Position numbers and translations under genes: made by a program. Positions 45,336 to 55,161 of a stretch of DNA of 64,000 nt are shown in pieces. Each line of letters opens with the position of its first letter. Position 1 is the first letter of the stretch. The DNA is from Tersicoccus phoenicis (GTDB lineage: Bacteria; Actinomycetota; Actinomycetes; Actinomycetales; Micrococcaceae): positions 62,001-126,000 of the forward strand of contig NZ_MRDE01000009.1 in the NCBI RefSeq assembly GCF_001968835.1, read 5' to 3'. Below the pieces are notes generated by a model. That model made no database searches and was not told the DNA's origin. It was given only the letters and a program-made list of their open reading frames with translations.

Positions 45336-46357
45336 CAGGCGATCTCCAGCATCGCCGTGTTCAGACCCGAGCCCACGCCCATGCACAGCACCCGGTCCCC
45401 GGTGTTCAGCGTCTGCGACTCGGTGGCCAGCGTCATCGGCAGGGAGGCCGGGCCGACGTTGCCCCACGTCGGGAACGTCAAGGGCACCCGCGCCCGGTCC
45501 AGGCCGACGGCGTCGATGATGGCGTCGGTGTGGATGGTGCTCACCTGGTGGGTGACGTACCGGTCCATCCCGCGCCAGTCCCAGCCCTGCTCGTGCGCCT
45601 CGCGCCAGGCGTCGACGACGAGCTCCAGGCCGCCCTTGAGCAGACCGCCGTGGTCGGTGTACATGCCGTCGACGCCGCCGACGCACAGTTCGTGGTGCTC
45701 ACTGCCCGCGCGGGAGACGCCACCGATGATGCGGTGGGAGCCCGGGTGCGCGTCCGCCGGACCGAGAACCGCCGCCGCCGCGCCGGAGCCGAGCGTCAGC
45801 GTCGCGAACTCGCGGTTGAAGTCACCGCGGGTCGCGTCCGGCCCGTTCAGCCGGTCGATGGTGGCCTCCTGGGTGGCCTGCGCGTCCTCGCCGTTGACGA
45901 TGACGGCGTACTGGATCTGCCCGGTGTCGATCATGTTCGCCGCCAGCGAGATGCCGTTCACGAAGCCGAGACAGGCGTTGGCGATGTCGAAGTTCAGGGC
46001 CGAGGAGGGCAGACCGAGACCGTGGTGGATCTTCACCGCGACGGACGGCTCCAGGTTGATACGGGTCACCGACGTGTTGATCAGCAGGCCGACCTGACCG
46101 GGTTCGATGCCGGCCGAGGCCAGGGCCTTCGCGCCGGCCTCGATCGCGGCGTCGTCGAACGCGGTGCCCGGGGCCCACCAGCGCCGCTCCCGGATGCCGG
46201 CCACCCGTTCCAGCAGCTTGCGGGAGAGCCGCAGTCGCTTCAGCGCGCCCGCGAGCCGGTCGTCGAACTCGGTGCTGGGCACCACCACGGGCGCCTCGAT
46301 GCTCGTGACGGAGAGCAGGGCCGTGTTGCGGTGGAGGAAGGTGGCGTTGCCGGTCAA
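45332..46357 (-). CDS. oleA: OleA: acyl-CoA head-to-head condensing enzyme
   Basis: Thiolase-fold enzyme joining two long-chain acyl-CoAs to a 2-alkyl-3-ketoacid, the first step of olefin synthesis. The active-site Cys is in IANACLGFVNG (about residue 129), with His in THQVSTIHTD and Asn in WGNVGPASLP. The start is taken at TTG 46357, giving TGNATFLHRNTALLSV, which matches the actinobacterial family N-terminus; upstream in-frame sequence is unconserved-looking. First gene of oleA-oleBC-oleD, with stop/start overlap. A 17-bp inverted repeat lies 50 bp upstream. Confidence 0.93.
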   Translation of the reverse strand: MTGNATFLHRNTALLSVTSIEAPVVVPSTEFDDRLAGALKRLRLSRKLLERVAGIRERRWWAPGTAFDDAAIEAGAKALASAGIEPGQVGLLINTSVTRINLEPSVAVKIHHGLGLPSSALNFDIANACLGFVNGISLAANMIDTGQIQYAVIVNGEDAQATQEATIDRLNGPDATRGDFNREFATLTLGSGAAAAVLGPADAHPGSHRIIGGVSRAGSEHHELCVGGVDGMYTDHGGLLKGGLELVVDAWREAHEQGWDWRGMDRYVTHQVSTIHTDAIIDAVGLDRARVPLTFPTWGNVGPASLPMTLATESQTLNTGDRVLCMGVGSGLNTAMLEIAW

Positions 46358-46407
46358 ATCACGAGCTTTCGTCGTCTGGGGCTTGCTGGAGCACTGCCGG
46401 CCGCACC

Positions 46408-46447
46408 GACGCGCGGACGCGTCCGCGAGCGGACGCGTCCGCGCGTC
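46408..46447. promoter_or_regulatory. 17-bp perfect inverted repeat upstream of oleA
   Basis: GACGCGCGGACGCGTCC, six bases, GGACGCGTCCGCGCGTC. Each arm contains the 10-bp palindrome GGACGCGTCC, so the site can be read as two tandem dyads. It lies between divergent oleA and smc, about 50 bp from the oleA start. Operator or attenuator hairpin are both possible. Confidence 0.55.
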
Positions 46448-46610
46448 GTCCGGGTGGACGCGACACGACACAGTCAACTATGGACCGTCAGCACCCTTCG
46501 TTGCATATGCATTGCGGTGAATACTACCGGTCCAGCCGATACGCTGACCGGGAGTGCGGCCGGACCCGGACGCGCCATCGGGCCCGCGGACGAGGCGAAA
46601 GGAGGTCCCG

Positions 46611-49600
46611 GTGCACCTGAAGACCCTCACGGTGCGCGGCTTCAAATCCTTCGCCTCCGCCACGACCTTCCAGTTCGAGCCGGGCGTGACCGCCGTCGTC
46701 GGGCCCAACGGCTCGGGCAAGTCCAACGTCGTCGACGCGCTCGCCTGGGTGATGGGGGAGCAGGGCGCCAAGACGCTGCGCGGCGGCAAGATGGAGGACG
46801 TCATCTTCGCCGGTACGTCCGGTCGCCCGCCCCTCGGACGGGCGCAGGTGTCGCTGACCATCGACAACACCGACGGCGCCCTGCCGATCGAGTACACCGA
46901 GGTGACGATCTCCCGGACCCTGTTCCGGTCCGGCGGCTCCGAGTACGCGATCAATGGGGCCACCTGCCGGCTGCTGGACATCCAGGAACTGCTCTCCGAC
47001 TCCGGGCTCGGCCGGCAGATGCACGTCATCGTCGGGCAGGGCCAGCTCGACGCCGTCCTGCACGCCACCGGGGAGGACCGCCGCGGGTTCATCGAGGAGG
47101 CCGCCGGCATCCTCAAGCACCGGCGCCGCAAGGAGAAGACGGTCCGCAAGCTGGAGGCGATGCAGGCCAACCTCACCCGGCTGACCGACCTGACCGGGGA
47201 GATCCGGCGGCAGCTGACGCCGCTCGGCAAGCAGGCGGCGGTGGCCCGCCGCGCCCAGCAGGTCCAGTTCGAGGTGCGCGACGCGAAGGCGCGGTTGCTG
47301 GCCGACGAGCTGGTCACCCTGACCGAGCGGCTCGCCACCGACCTGGCCGACGAGGAGGCGTTGCGCGCCCGCCGGGCGGAGCTGGAGGCCCGGCTCGAGG
47401 CCGGCCGCACCCGGCAGGGCGAACTCGAGACCGCCGCTGCCCGCGCCACTCCGGCCCTGAACGCCGCCCGGGACGACTGGTATCGGCTCTCCTCCCTGCG
47501 GGACCGGTTCATCGCGCTCGCCCACCTGGCCGACGAGCGACGGCGGCTGCTCGGCAGTGCGGAGGCGCCCGCCCGCGGCGGCCGGGACCCCGACCAGCTC
47601 GAGCAGCAGGCGGCCGCCGTCCGCGCCGAGGAGGCTGAGCTCGGGCAGGCGCTCGACACCGCCCGGGAGGCCCTGACCGCGGCGCTCGACGCCCGCGCCC
47701 GTGCCGAGGCCGACGCCGCCGCCGAGGACAAGCGGCTCACGGCGCTGATGCGCGCCGCCGCGGATCGGCGCGAGGGGATCGCCCGGCTCACCGGCGCGGT
47801 CGGTGCCGTCCGCACCCGGGTGGAGTCCGCCGAGGCGGAGCTCGGCCGGCTGCGCGAGATGATCGCCGACGCCACCGCGCGGGCGGAAACGGCCCGGTCC
47901 GAGTTCGCGGCCCTGGAGGGCCAGGTCGCCGGGGTCGAGGAGGGCGAGGAGGGCCTGGACGCCGCGTACGAGCAGGCCAGCGCCGTCGTCGAGGGGCTGC
48001 AGGCGGAGCTGGAGAGCGCGGCCAAGGACGAGCGCGATGCCGAACGGGAACGCGACGCGCTCACCGCCCGGGTCGAGGCCCTGCAGGTGGGCCTGGACCG
48101 GCGCGACGGCGGGGAGACGCTCCGCGGGGCGGTGCTCGACGGCGGGTTCGACGGCGTCGTCGGCGGCGTCGCCGAGCTGGTCGGCGTGGCCGCCGGCTAC
48201 GAGCCCGCCATCGCCGCGGCGCTCGGGACGGTCGCGGAGGCGCTCGCCGTGACCGACCACGAGGCCGCGCGGCGGGCGCTGGACCTGATGCGGGACCGGG
48301 ATGCGGGTCGGGTCGACCTGTTGGTCACCGACGCGGTGGTCCTGCCGGCGCTGCTACCCACCGACGCCGTCCTGCCCGACGGCGCCCTCCGCGCGACGTC
48401 CCTGGTCCGGGCCGAGGCGGCCCTCGGGGCCACACTGGACAGCCTGCTCGCCGACGTCGTCGTCGTTCCCGACCCGCAGGTGGCGGCCGCGGTGCTCACC
48501 GACCACCCGCGGGCCCGGGTGGTGACCGAGGACGGCGACGTGTTCACCGTCTACAGCGCGCACGGCGGCGCGGCCAGCGAGGCCAGCCTGATCGAGCTGC
48601 AGGCCGCGATCGAGGAATCCCAGACCCAGCGGGCCGCCGCGTCGGCCCGCTGGGAGCAGGCCCGGTTCGCCCAGTCCGGGATCACGGCCCGGCTCACCGA
48701 CGCGCAGACCGAGGCCACCGCCGCGCTGGACGACCTGCACGCCTCCGACGCCCGCCTGGCGGCCGTGGCCGAACGGCTGGCGGGATTCGGCTCGGCCATG
48801 CGGTCGGCCGAAGCGGAGCGGACCCGGCTGGAGGCCGCCGTGGAGACGGCGCGCGCCACGATCGAGCGCGAGCAGGCAGCCCTGGCCGCCGCCGTCGACC
48901 GGCTCGCCGCCGCGCAGCGGGCCCCGGAGCAGGACGCCGATGTCGTCGGGGAGCCGGACACCGACCGCCGCGACGAGCTCGCCGCCGCGGCCACCGCCGC
49001 CCGCGCCGCCGAGATGGAAGCCCGGCTGGCCGTGCGCAGTACCGAGGAGCAGCTCACCTCCTGCAGCCAGCGCGCGCAGTCCCTCGAACGGGCCGCCCGC
49101 GCCGAGAAGGCCGCGCGCGCCGAGGCGGAGCAACGGGCCCGGCGCCGCCGGTATCAGGCCGGCAAGGCGCTCGCCGTCGGGTCGGCCGCCGTCGTCGTCG
49201 CCGAGCACGTCACCGTCTCGCTCGACCTGGCCGCCGCCGCCCGCGACGCGGCCGAGCAGACCCGCGCGCGGCTGGACACGGAGTTGACCGAGCTGCGCGG
49301 CGGCAACGAGGACATCGGTCGGGAGCTGGCGCAGCTGGTCGACAGCGTGCACCGCGACGAACTGGCCCGCGAGCGGCAGCGCACGCAGATCGAGGCCGTG
49401 CAGAACCGGGCGGCCGACGAACTCGGGCTCAGCGCCGAGCACCTGATCGCCGAGTACGGCCCCGACGTGCCGGTACCGGTCGCCGCGGGCGGTGATAGCA
49501 GAGTCGAAGACAAGTGGGCCGAACTCGGGCCGGCGACCACCGAAACCGTGCCGTTCGTGCGTGAGGAGCAGGCCAAGCGGCTGCGGAAGGCCGAACGGGA

Positions 49601-50213
49601 TCTCGCGGCCCTGGGCAAGGTCAATCCGCTGGCGCTGGAGGAGTTCGCGGCGCTCGAGGAGCGGCACCGGTTCCTCGCCGGCCAGCTGGAGGATCTCAAG
49701 GCCAGCCGGGCCGATCTGCTGCAGATCATCACCGAGGTGGACCGACGGGTGCAGGAGGTGTTCGGTGCCGCGTTCGCCGACACCGCCGCCCAGTTCGAGC
49801 ACGTCTTCGCCCGGCTGTTCCCGGGTGGTGAGGGCCGGCTGGTGCTCACCGACCCGGACGACCTGCTCGCCACCGGCGTCGAGATCGAGGCGCGGCCGGC
49901 GGGCAAGAAGGTCAAACGGCTGTCCCTGCTCTCGGGCGGGGAGCGATCGCTGACGGCGGTGGCCCTGCTGGTGGCGATCTTCATGGCCCGGCCGAGCCCG
50001 TTCTACGTCATGGACGAGGTGGAGGCCGCGCTGGACGACACCAACCTGCAGCGCCTGATCGGCATCCTCGAGGAGTTGCAGGCGTCGAGCCAGCTGATCA
50101 TCATCACGCACCAGAAGCGGACGATGGAGATCGCCGACGCCCTGTACGGGGTGAGCATGCGCGGCGACGGTGTGTCGGCGGTGATCAGCCAGCGGATCGG
50201 GGTCCTGCAGTAG
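46611..50213 (+). CDS. smc: chromosome segregation protein SMC
   Basis: Condensin ATPase of 1200 residues that compacts and aligns the chromosome. Walker A GPNGSGKSN (about residues 29-37) and the Q-loop MGEQGAKTLRGGKMEDVIFAG stand at the N-terminus. Long Ala/Glu/Arg-rich coiled coils flank a Gly-rich hinge (about 500-650), and the C-terminal head has LSGGERSLTAVALL (about 1105) and Walker B YVMDEVEAALDDTN. GTG 46611 is chosen over GTG 46554 because AAAGGAGG lies six bases before it and the family starts MHLK(S/T)L. ftsY lies downstream, separated by a transporter block. Confidence 0.97.
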   Translation: MHLKTLTVRGFKSFASATTFQFEPGVTAVVGPNGSGKSNVVDALAWVMGEQGAKTLRGGKMEDVIFAGTSGRPPLGRAQVSLTIDNTDGALPIEYTEVTISRTLFRSGGSEYAINGATCRLLDIQELLSDSGLGRQMHVIVGQGQLDAVLHATGEDRRGFIEEAAGILKHRRRKEKTVRKLEAMQANLTRLTDLTGEIRRQLTPLGKQAAVARRAQQVQFEVRDAKARLLADELVTLTERLATDLADEEALRARRAELEARLEAGRTRQGELETAAARATPALNAARDDWYRLSSLRDRFIALAHLADERRRLLGSAEAPARGGRDPDQLEQQAAAVRAEEAELGQALDTAREALTAALDARARAEADAAAEDKRLTALMRAAADRREGIARLTGAVGAVRTRVESAEAELGRLREMIADATARAETARSEFAALEGQVAGVEEGEEGLDAAYEQASAVVEGLQAELESAAKDERDAERERDALTARVEALQVGLDRRDGGETLRGAVLDGGFDGVVGGVAELVGVAAGYEPAIAAALGTVAEALAVTDHEAARRALDLMRDRDAGRVDLLVTDAVVLPALLPTDAVLPDGALRATSLVRAEAALGATLDSLLADVVVVPDPQVAAAVLTDHPRARVVTEDGDVFTVYSAHGGAASEASLIELQAAIEESQTQRAAASARWEQARFAQSGITARLTDAQTEATAALDDLHASDARLAAVAERLAGFGSAMRSAEAERTRLEAAVETARATIEREQAALAAAVDRLAAAQRAPEQDADVVGEPDTDRRDELAAAATAARAAEMEARLAVRSTEEQLTSCSQRAQSLERAARAEKAARAEAEQRARRRRYQAGKALAVGSAAVVVAEHVTVSLDLAAAARDAAEQTRARLDTELTELRGGNEDIGRELAQLVDSVHRDELARERQRTQIEAVQNRAADELGLSAEHLIAEYGPDVPVPVAAGGDSRVEDKWAELGPATTETVPFVREEQAKRLRKAERDLAALGKVNPLALEEFAALEERHRFLAGQLEDLKASRADLLQIITEVDRRVQEVFGAAFADTAAQFEHVFARLFPGGEGRLVLTDPDDLLATGVEIEARPAGKKVKRLSLLSGGERSLTAVALLVAIFMARPSPFYVMDEVEAALDDTNLQRLIGILEELQASSQLIIITHQKRTMEIADALYGVSMRGDGVSAVISQRIGVLQ

Positions 50214-50276
50214 CGATCCCGCGGTAGGGCTCGGCGAGGCCCGCGACACGCCGACACGTCTCCGGGTGTCCCGGCT

Positions 50277-50304
50277 TACTAAGTGTGCTGATTGTCGCTA
50301 CGCT
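50277..50304 (+). promoter_or_regulatory. candidate promoter after smc
   Basis: TTACTA, 16-bp spacer, TACGCT, upstream of the membrane-protein gene at 50372. The gap also has a small GACAC/GTGTC hairpin near 50245-50265. Confidence 0.45.
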
Positions 50305-50371
50305 GGCCGGATCAGCAGTCTCGACCGTCCAGCCCCGGCGGGTCAGGCACGAATTGAGAGGGGTGGTGGCC

Positions 50372-51169
50372 ATGTCCTCGGCAACACCTTCCAGCAGGGG
50401 CGACACGTCCCCGCGTTCCGACGACCACGCGGGCGACCGCCAGCACGACGACGACGCCGCCAAGCCGTCCTGGCGGGAGGACGTGCTCGGGGACGACCAG
50501 CGCGTGCTGCCCCGCAACATCTCCTGGGGTGCCGTGATCGCCGGCGTGATCACGTTCCTGGCGTTGACCCTGGTCTTCTCCCTGATCACCGCGGCCATCG
50601 GACTCGGCGCGGTGGACCTGACCGGATCCGGCTCCGGTTCCGGTGGCGCCGGGGGCTGGGCCATCTTCTGGTCCATCCTCACGCTCGTGGTCGCCCTGGC
50701 GGCCGGCGGTTATATCGCCGGCGTGCTGGCGGGCAAGTCGGGTCTGATCCACGGCTTCCTGACCTGGGCGACGTCGTTGCTGGTCGCCGTGGTCCTGGCC
50801 GGCGTGCTGCTCGGCAACGTCCTGGGTGCGGCCGGCATCATCCTCGGCGGCACGGTCTCGACCATCGGTCAGGCCGCCGGGAACGCCGCGCCGCAGGTCG
50901 CCAGCCAGGCGCCGAGCGTGGGACCGAGCCAGGCGGCGCAGGCCAGTCAGGCCGCCAGTCAGGCCGCCGACCAGGCCAGCCAGGCCGCGAGCCAGGCGGC
51001 GCAGCCGGTGACCCAGGCCGCGCAGACGGCGTCCAGCAGCGCGATCTGGACGTTCGTCGGCATGGTCATCGGGGCGATCATCGCCTCGATCGCCGGGCTG
51101 TTCGGTTCCCGGTCGGTCGTCAGCGGCCGGGTCGCGGAACGACGGTCCAGCAGCGGTACGCATCGGTGA
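50372..51169 (+). CDS. membrane protein with Ser-Gln-Ala repeat segment
   Basis: A 265-residue protein of unknown function. A charged, disordered N-terminus (SSRGDTSPRSDDHAGDRQHD) precedes four or five TM helices starting NISWGAVIAGVITFLALTLVF, and a Gly/Ser-rich loop. Before the last TM is a segment of about 45 residues built from repeated SQAA/DQAS units (about 175-215), a low-complexity helical stretch that could span the cell wall. ATG 50372 has GAGAGGGG upstream. Its stop overlaps the permease GTG, so the two are coupled. Confidence 0.7.
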   Translation: MSSATPSSRGDTSPRSDDHAGDRQHDDDAAKPSWREDVLGDDQRVLPRNISWGAVIAGVITFLALTLVFSLITAAIGLGAVDLTGSGSGSGGAGGWAIFWSILTLVVALAAGGYIAGVLAGKSGLIHGFLTWATSLLVAVVLAGVLLGNVLGAAGIILGGTVSTIGQAAGNAAPQVASQAPSVGPSQAAQASQAASQAADQASQAASQAAQPVTQAAQTASSSAIWTFVGMVIGAIIASIAGLFGSRSVVSGRVAERRSSSGTHR

Positions 51170-52590
51170 GCAGTGAGCTCGACGGCACCGGTGGGGCGGC
51201 CCCGCGCCGCCCCACCGGTGCCACCGCGCGTACCGGCAACGACCGCCCGGCCGGCGCCGACCCGGACCGCGGGGAAGCCGGCACCGCGGCGTCTTCGCCG
51301 CTGAAACAGGACATCACGGGTCCCCTGCTGTACCTGTTCATCCTCGGTGACGTCCTCGGTGCGGGGATCTACGCCCTGGTCGGGAAGATCGGGGCCGAGG
51401 TGGGCGGGGCGGTGTGGATCCCGCTGCTCGTCGCCCTCGTGCTGGCCATGCTGACCGCCTGCTCCTATGCCGAGCTGGTCACCAAGTACCCACGAGCCGG
51501 CGGTGCCGCGGTCTTCGCCGAACGTGCTTACGGCGTCCCCGTCATCTCCTTCATGGTGGGCTTCTGCATGCTGGCCGCCGGGGTGACCAGCGCCGCCGGC
51601 CTGTCCCTGGCCTTTGCCGGGGACTACCTGCGGACCTTCCTCGATGTGCCGACGGTGCCGGCCGCCCTGGTGTTCCTGGTGCTGGTCGCCCTGCTCAACC
51701 TGCGCGGGATCAAGGAATCGGTCCGCAGCAACCTGGTCATGACCGTGATCGAGGTCTCCGGGCTCGTCCTGGTGATCGTGCTCGTCGCCTTCATGCTCGG
51801 TGGCGGCCGAGGCGACCCCGCCCGGACGCTGCAATTCACCGAGGGGGTGCAGCCGGCCACCGCCGTGCTCGGCGCCTCCCTGCTGGCGTACTACTCGTTC
51901 GTGGGATTCGAGACCTCCGCCAATGTGGCGGAGGAGGTGCGGGACGTCTCCCGCGTCTATCCGCGGGCACTCTTCGGTGCCCTGATCACCGCCGGCGTCG
52001 TGTACGTGCTGATCGGGCTGGCCTCGGTGACCGCGGTGCCGGTGCCGGACCTGGCCGCGTCCAGCGGGCCCCTGCTGGACGTGGTCCGTGCCACCGGCTT
52101 CGGCGTCCCGTCCTGGCTGTTCGGCCTGATCGCGCTGGTCGCGGTGGCCAACGGCGCGCTGCTGACCATGATCATGTCCAGCCGCTTGACCTACGGCATG
52201 GCCCGGCAGCGTCTGCTGCCCGCCCCGCTCGGGCGGGTACTGCGTGGCCGTCGCACCCCGTGGGTGGCCATCGTCGTGACCACGCTGGCGGCCATGGCGC
52301 TGACGGTCACCGGTGACCTGGCGGCCCTGGCCGAGACCGTGGTGCTGCTGCTGCTCTTCGTGTTCATCAGCACCAACATCGCCGTGCTGGTGCTGCGTCG
52401 GGACCCGGTGTCACACCGGCATTTCACGGCGCCCACCGTCGTGCCCTGGCTGGCCGTCGCGTCCTGTCTGGTGCTGTTGGCGCAGCAGAGTCTTCAGACG
52501 TGGCTACGGGCGGGCATCCTGCTGGCGATCGGGCTGGCGCTGTTCGCGGCGGTCCGGCTGGCCGACCGCCGCCGGAGCCGGGCGGTCTAG
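51166..52590 (+). CDS. APC-family amino acid permease
   Basis: Inner-membrane amino-acid/polyamine transporter of 474 residues with about 12 TM helices. It carries the APC hallmark ILGDVLGAGIYALVGKIGAEVGGAVW in TM1, AELVTKYPRAGGAAVFAERAYG, and SFVGFETSANVAEEVRDVSR in TM6. About 45 polar residues precede the first helix. GTG 51166 overlaps the preceding stop. Substrate not readable. It converges with the MFS gene, ten bases apart. Confidence 0.9.
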   Translation: MSSELDGTGGAAPRRPTGATARTGNDRPAGADPDRGEAGTAASSPLKQDITGPLLYLFILGDVLGAGIYALVGKIGAEVGGAVWIPLLVALVLAMLTACSYAELVTKYPRAGGAAVFAERAYGVPVISFMVGFCMLAAGVTSAAGLSLAFAGDYLRTFLDVPTVPAALVFLVLVALLNLRGIKESVRSNLVMTVIEVSGLVLVIVLVAFMLGGGRGDPARTLQFTEGVQPATAVLGASLLAYYSFVGFETSANVAEEVRDVSRVYPRALFGALITAGVVYVLIGLASVTAVPVPDLAASSGPLLDVVRATGFGVPSWLFGLIALVAVANGALLTMIMSSRLTYGMARQRLLPAPLGRVLRGRRTPWVAIVVTTLAAMALTVTGDLAALAETVVLLLLFVFISTNIAVLVLRRDPVSHRHFTAPTVVPWLAVASCLVLLAQQSLQTWLRAGILLAIGLALFAAVRLADRRRSRAV

Positions 52591-52599
52591 CAAGAACGT

Positions 52600-53889
52600 T
52601 CAGCGCCGGGCCGGGAGCGTCTCTCGCGCCAGCAGCCACGGCACGGTGGCCACCAGGCAGATGGCGCCGGTGATCCCGAATGCCCACCCGTAGGACAGGG
52701 CGTCGACCAGCAGCCCGGCGACCACGGGACCGGCGATCGCCCCGGTGTCCATGGCCATCTGGAACACGGCGAGCACGCGCCCCGATCCGCGTTCGGGGCC
52801 GATGACGTCGGCCACGGAGGCCTGCTGCGCCGGGCCGAGCAGTCCGGCGCCGACGCCGGCGACGACGGACGCGACGACGAACACCCACACCACGGGCACG
52901 AGACCGAGCACCATGGTGGCCACCCCGGCCAGGGCCAGCCCCGCCAGGATGAGCGGCCGGCGCCCGAAGGTGTCGGTCAGCCGGCCGGCGACCGGCAGGA
53001 TCAGCGCGTTGCCGACGGCGAAGATCGCCAGCGCGATCCCGGCCAGGGCGGGTCCGGCGTCGAGCGCGGCCGTGGCGAACAGCGGGACCAGGGCCACGCG
53101 GACCCCGAGCACCGCCCAGCCGTTGGCGAAGCTCGAGCCGATCGCCGCCCGGTAGGCGCTGTCGGCGAAGGCCTCCCGGAGGGAGAGCACGACGGGCGCA
53201 CCGCCGTCGGCGCCGTGCGGCAGGGACCGCTTCGGCAGGCGGAGCAGCACCACGGCGGCGGTCAGGATCAGCATGATCCCGTACACGATGAACGGCACCT
53301 GCAACCCGAGACCCCCGAGGGCGCCGCCCAGGACGGGACCGGCGATGTTGCCGAGCAGGAACGATCCGGCGTACAGGCTGGAGATCCGGCCGCGGGAGCG
53401 CGGGGGAGCGAGCCGGATCATCAGCCCCATCGCCGAGACCGTGAACATGGTCGAGCCCAGGCCGCCGAGGCCGCGGAAGAGCAGCAGCTGCCCGTAGTCG
53501 GCGGCGAAGGCGCAGGCCAGCGACGACAGGCCGACGATGGTCACCCCGGCGACGTAGACCGGTCGCTCACCGAGCCGCTCCACCAGCCGTCCTCCGGCGG
53601 GCGCGAACACCAGCCGGGCGAGCGCGAAGACGCTGACGATGACGGCCGCGGCGGCGGTGCCGACGTCGAACGAGTGCGCCAGCTGGGGCAGCACCGGAGC
53701 CACCAGCCCGTAGCCGAGGGCGATGCAGAACGCCGCACCGATCAGGACCCGCAGCTCCCGGGGGATCGGCGGCCGCGGCTCCCCGTCGGCACCGCGGCGC
53801 CCGGTCGGGCGCCACCCCGTGAGGGTGGCGCGACGAGACCGCCGGGGCGGGCTCGACGGGGGTGGGAGCGAGGCAGCGGAATCGGGCAT
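52600..53889 (-). CDS. MFS transporter, DHA1-type
   Basis: Twelve-TM major facilitator of 429 residues, likely a drug or metabolite efflux pump. Features: GLVAPVLPQLAHSFDVG in TM1, ARLVFAPAGGRLVERLGERPVYV (motif A) and RGLGGLGSTMFTVSAMGLM, plus the second-half motif A GRLTDTFGRRPLILAG. The first 50 residues are basic and Pro-rich. ATG 53889 is chosen because sequence further upstream is not transporter-like. Divergent from ftsY with 65 bp between. Confidence 0.88.
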   Translation of the reverse strand: MPDSAASLPPPSSPPRRSRRATLTGWRPTGRRGADGEPRPPIPRELRVLIGAAFCIALGYGLVAPVLPQLAHSFDVGTAAAAVIVSVFALARLVFAPAGGRLVERLGERPVYVAGVTIVGLSSLACAFAADYGQLLLFRGLGGLGSTMFTVSAMGLMIRLAPPRSRGRISSLYAGSFLLGNIAGPVLGGALGGLGLQVPFIVYGIMLILTAAVVLLRLPKRSLPHGADGGAPVVLSLREAFADSAYRAAIGSSFANGWAVLGVRVALVPLFATAALDAGPALAGIALAIFAVGNALILPVAGRLTDTFGRRPLILAGLALAGVATMVLGLVPVVWVFVVASVVAGVGAGLLGPAQQASVADVIGPERGSGRVLAVFQMAMDTGAIAGPVVAGLLVDALSYGWAFGITGAICLVATVPWLLARETLPARR

Positions 53890-53954
53890 GGCGCATCGAG
53901 TGTCCCACGGGTCCGGCCGGTTCACCGGCACCGCGAACATGAGAAGCTGGCGGG

Positions 53955-55145
53955 GTGAATGGTGCACTCGACCCGGTTCTGATCATCGTCGTCGTCATCG
54001 TCGCGATCGCCGTCATCGGTGGGGCGCTGATCGCCCTGGTCCGGACCACCAGGCGTCCGCGTGGCGGCCCGCGCAGCCCCTACGCCTCCACCCGGGACGC
54101 CAACGACCCGGTGCCCGGTGGGGTCGGCACCCTCGAACGACCCGGTGGGACGGCACCGGGCACGGCCGGGCCGGACACCGCGCCGCCGGACGTCGAGACG
54201 GCGCCGGAACTGGAGCGGCCCGCCCCCGTCGGCGGCCGCCTGGTCCGGCTGCGGGACCGGCTGTCCCGGTCCAATTCCACCCTCGGCCGCGGTCTGCTCG
54301 CCCTGCTGTCCCGCGAGACCATCGACGAGGGCGTGTGGGAGGAGATCGAGGAGACGCTCCTGCTGGCGGACCTGGGCACGGACCCGTCCCTGCAGCTGGT
54401 CGAGGCGCTGCGCGACCGGGTCCGGATCGAGGGCACCCGGGAGCCCGAACGGGTGAAGGCGATGCTGCGCGAGGAACTGCTGCGCGTCGTCGACCCCACC
54501 ATGGACCGCACCCTGAACACCGCCCGGCACGACGGTCGGCCCGCCGTCGTCCTCGTCGTCGGGGTCAACGGCACCGGCAAGACCACCACCGTCGGCAAGC
54601 TGGCCCGCGTCCTGGTCGCGGAGGACAAGGATGTGTTGCTCGGCGCGGCCGACACCTTCCGAGCCGCCGCGGCGGAACAGCTGGCCACCTGGGGCCAGCG
54701 CGTGGGCGTGCCGACCGTGCGCAGCGACGTCGAGGGTGCCGATCCCGCGTCGGTGGCCTACGACGCCGTCCGCGCCGGCATCGAGGTGGAGGCCGACGTG
54801 GTGATGATCGACACGGCCGGGCGGTTGCAGAACAAGGCGGGCCTGATGGACGAGCTCGGCAAGGTCAAGCGCACTATCGAGAAGCAGGCCGCGGTGGACG
54901 AGGTGCTGCTGGTCCTGGACGCCACCACCGGACAGAACGGGATGACCCAGGCGGCCGTCTTCGCGCAGGTCGTCAACATCACCGGCATCGTCCTGACCAA
55001 GCTCGACGGCACCGCCAAGGGCGGCATCGTGGTGGCCATCCAGCGGGCGCTGGGCGTGCCGGTCAAACTGGTCGGTCTGGGCGAGGGACCGGACGACCTG
55101 GCCCCGTTCGACGCCGAGGACTTCGTCGACGCGATCATCGACTGA
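53955..55145 (+). CDS. ftsY: signal recognition particle receptor FtsY
   Basis: SRP-receptor GTPase that docks ribosome-nascent chains at the membrane. The 396-residue protein has an N-terminal TM anchor ([22 protein letters not shown]), a variable acidic/Pro linker, the N domain and the G domain with [15 protein letters not shown] (about 202), [21 protein letters not shown] and [10 protein letters not shown]. The TM anchor is typical of actinobacterial FtsY. GTG start. Ffh, its partner, is 6 kb downstream. Confidence 0.96.
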   Translation: MNGALDPVLIIVVVIVAIAVIGGALIALVRTTRRPRGGPRSPYASTRDANDPVPGGVGTLERPGGTAPGTAGPDTAPPDVETAPELERPAPVGGRLVRLRDRLSRSNSTLGRGLLALLSRETIDEGVWEEIEETLLLADLGTDPSLQLVEALRDRVRIEGTREPERVKAMLREELLRVVDPTMDRTLNTARHDGRPAVVLVVGVNGTGKTTTVGKLARVLVAEDKDVLLGAADTFRAAAAEQLATWGQRVGVPTVRSDVEGADPASVAYDAVRAGIEVEADVVMIDTAGRLQNKAGLMDELGKVKRTIEKQAAVDEVLLVLDATTGQNGMTQAAVFAQVVNITGIVLTKLDGTAKGGIVVAIQRALGVPVKLVGLGEGPDDLAPFDAEDFVDAIID

Positions 55146-55161
55146 CAGCGTCGACGGGCGG

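Noticed and set aside
46554-46610. Upstream GTG as the smc start
   Set aside because: No ribosome site fits it; AAAGGAGG points to GTG 46611 and the family N-terminus begins there.
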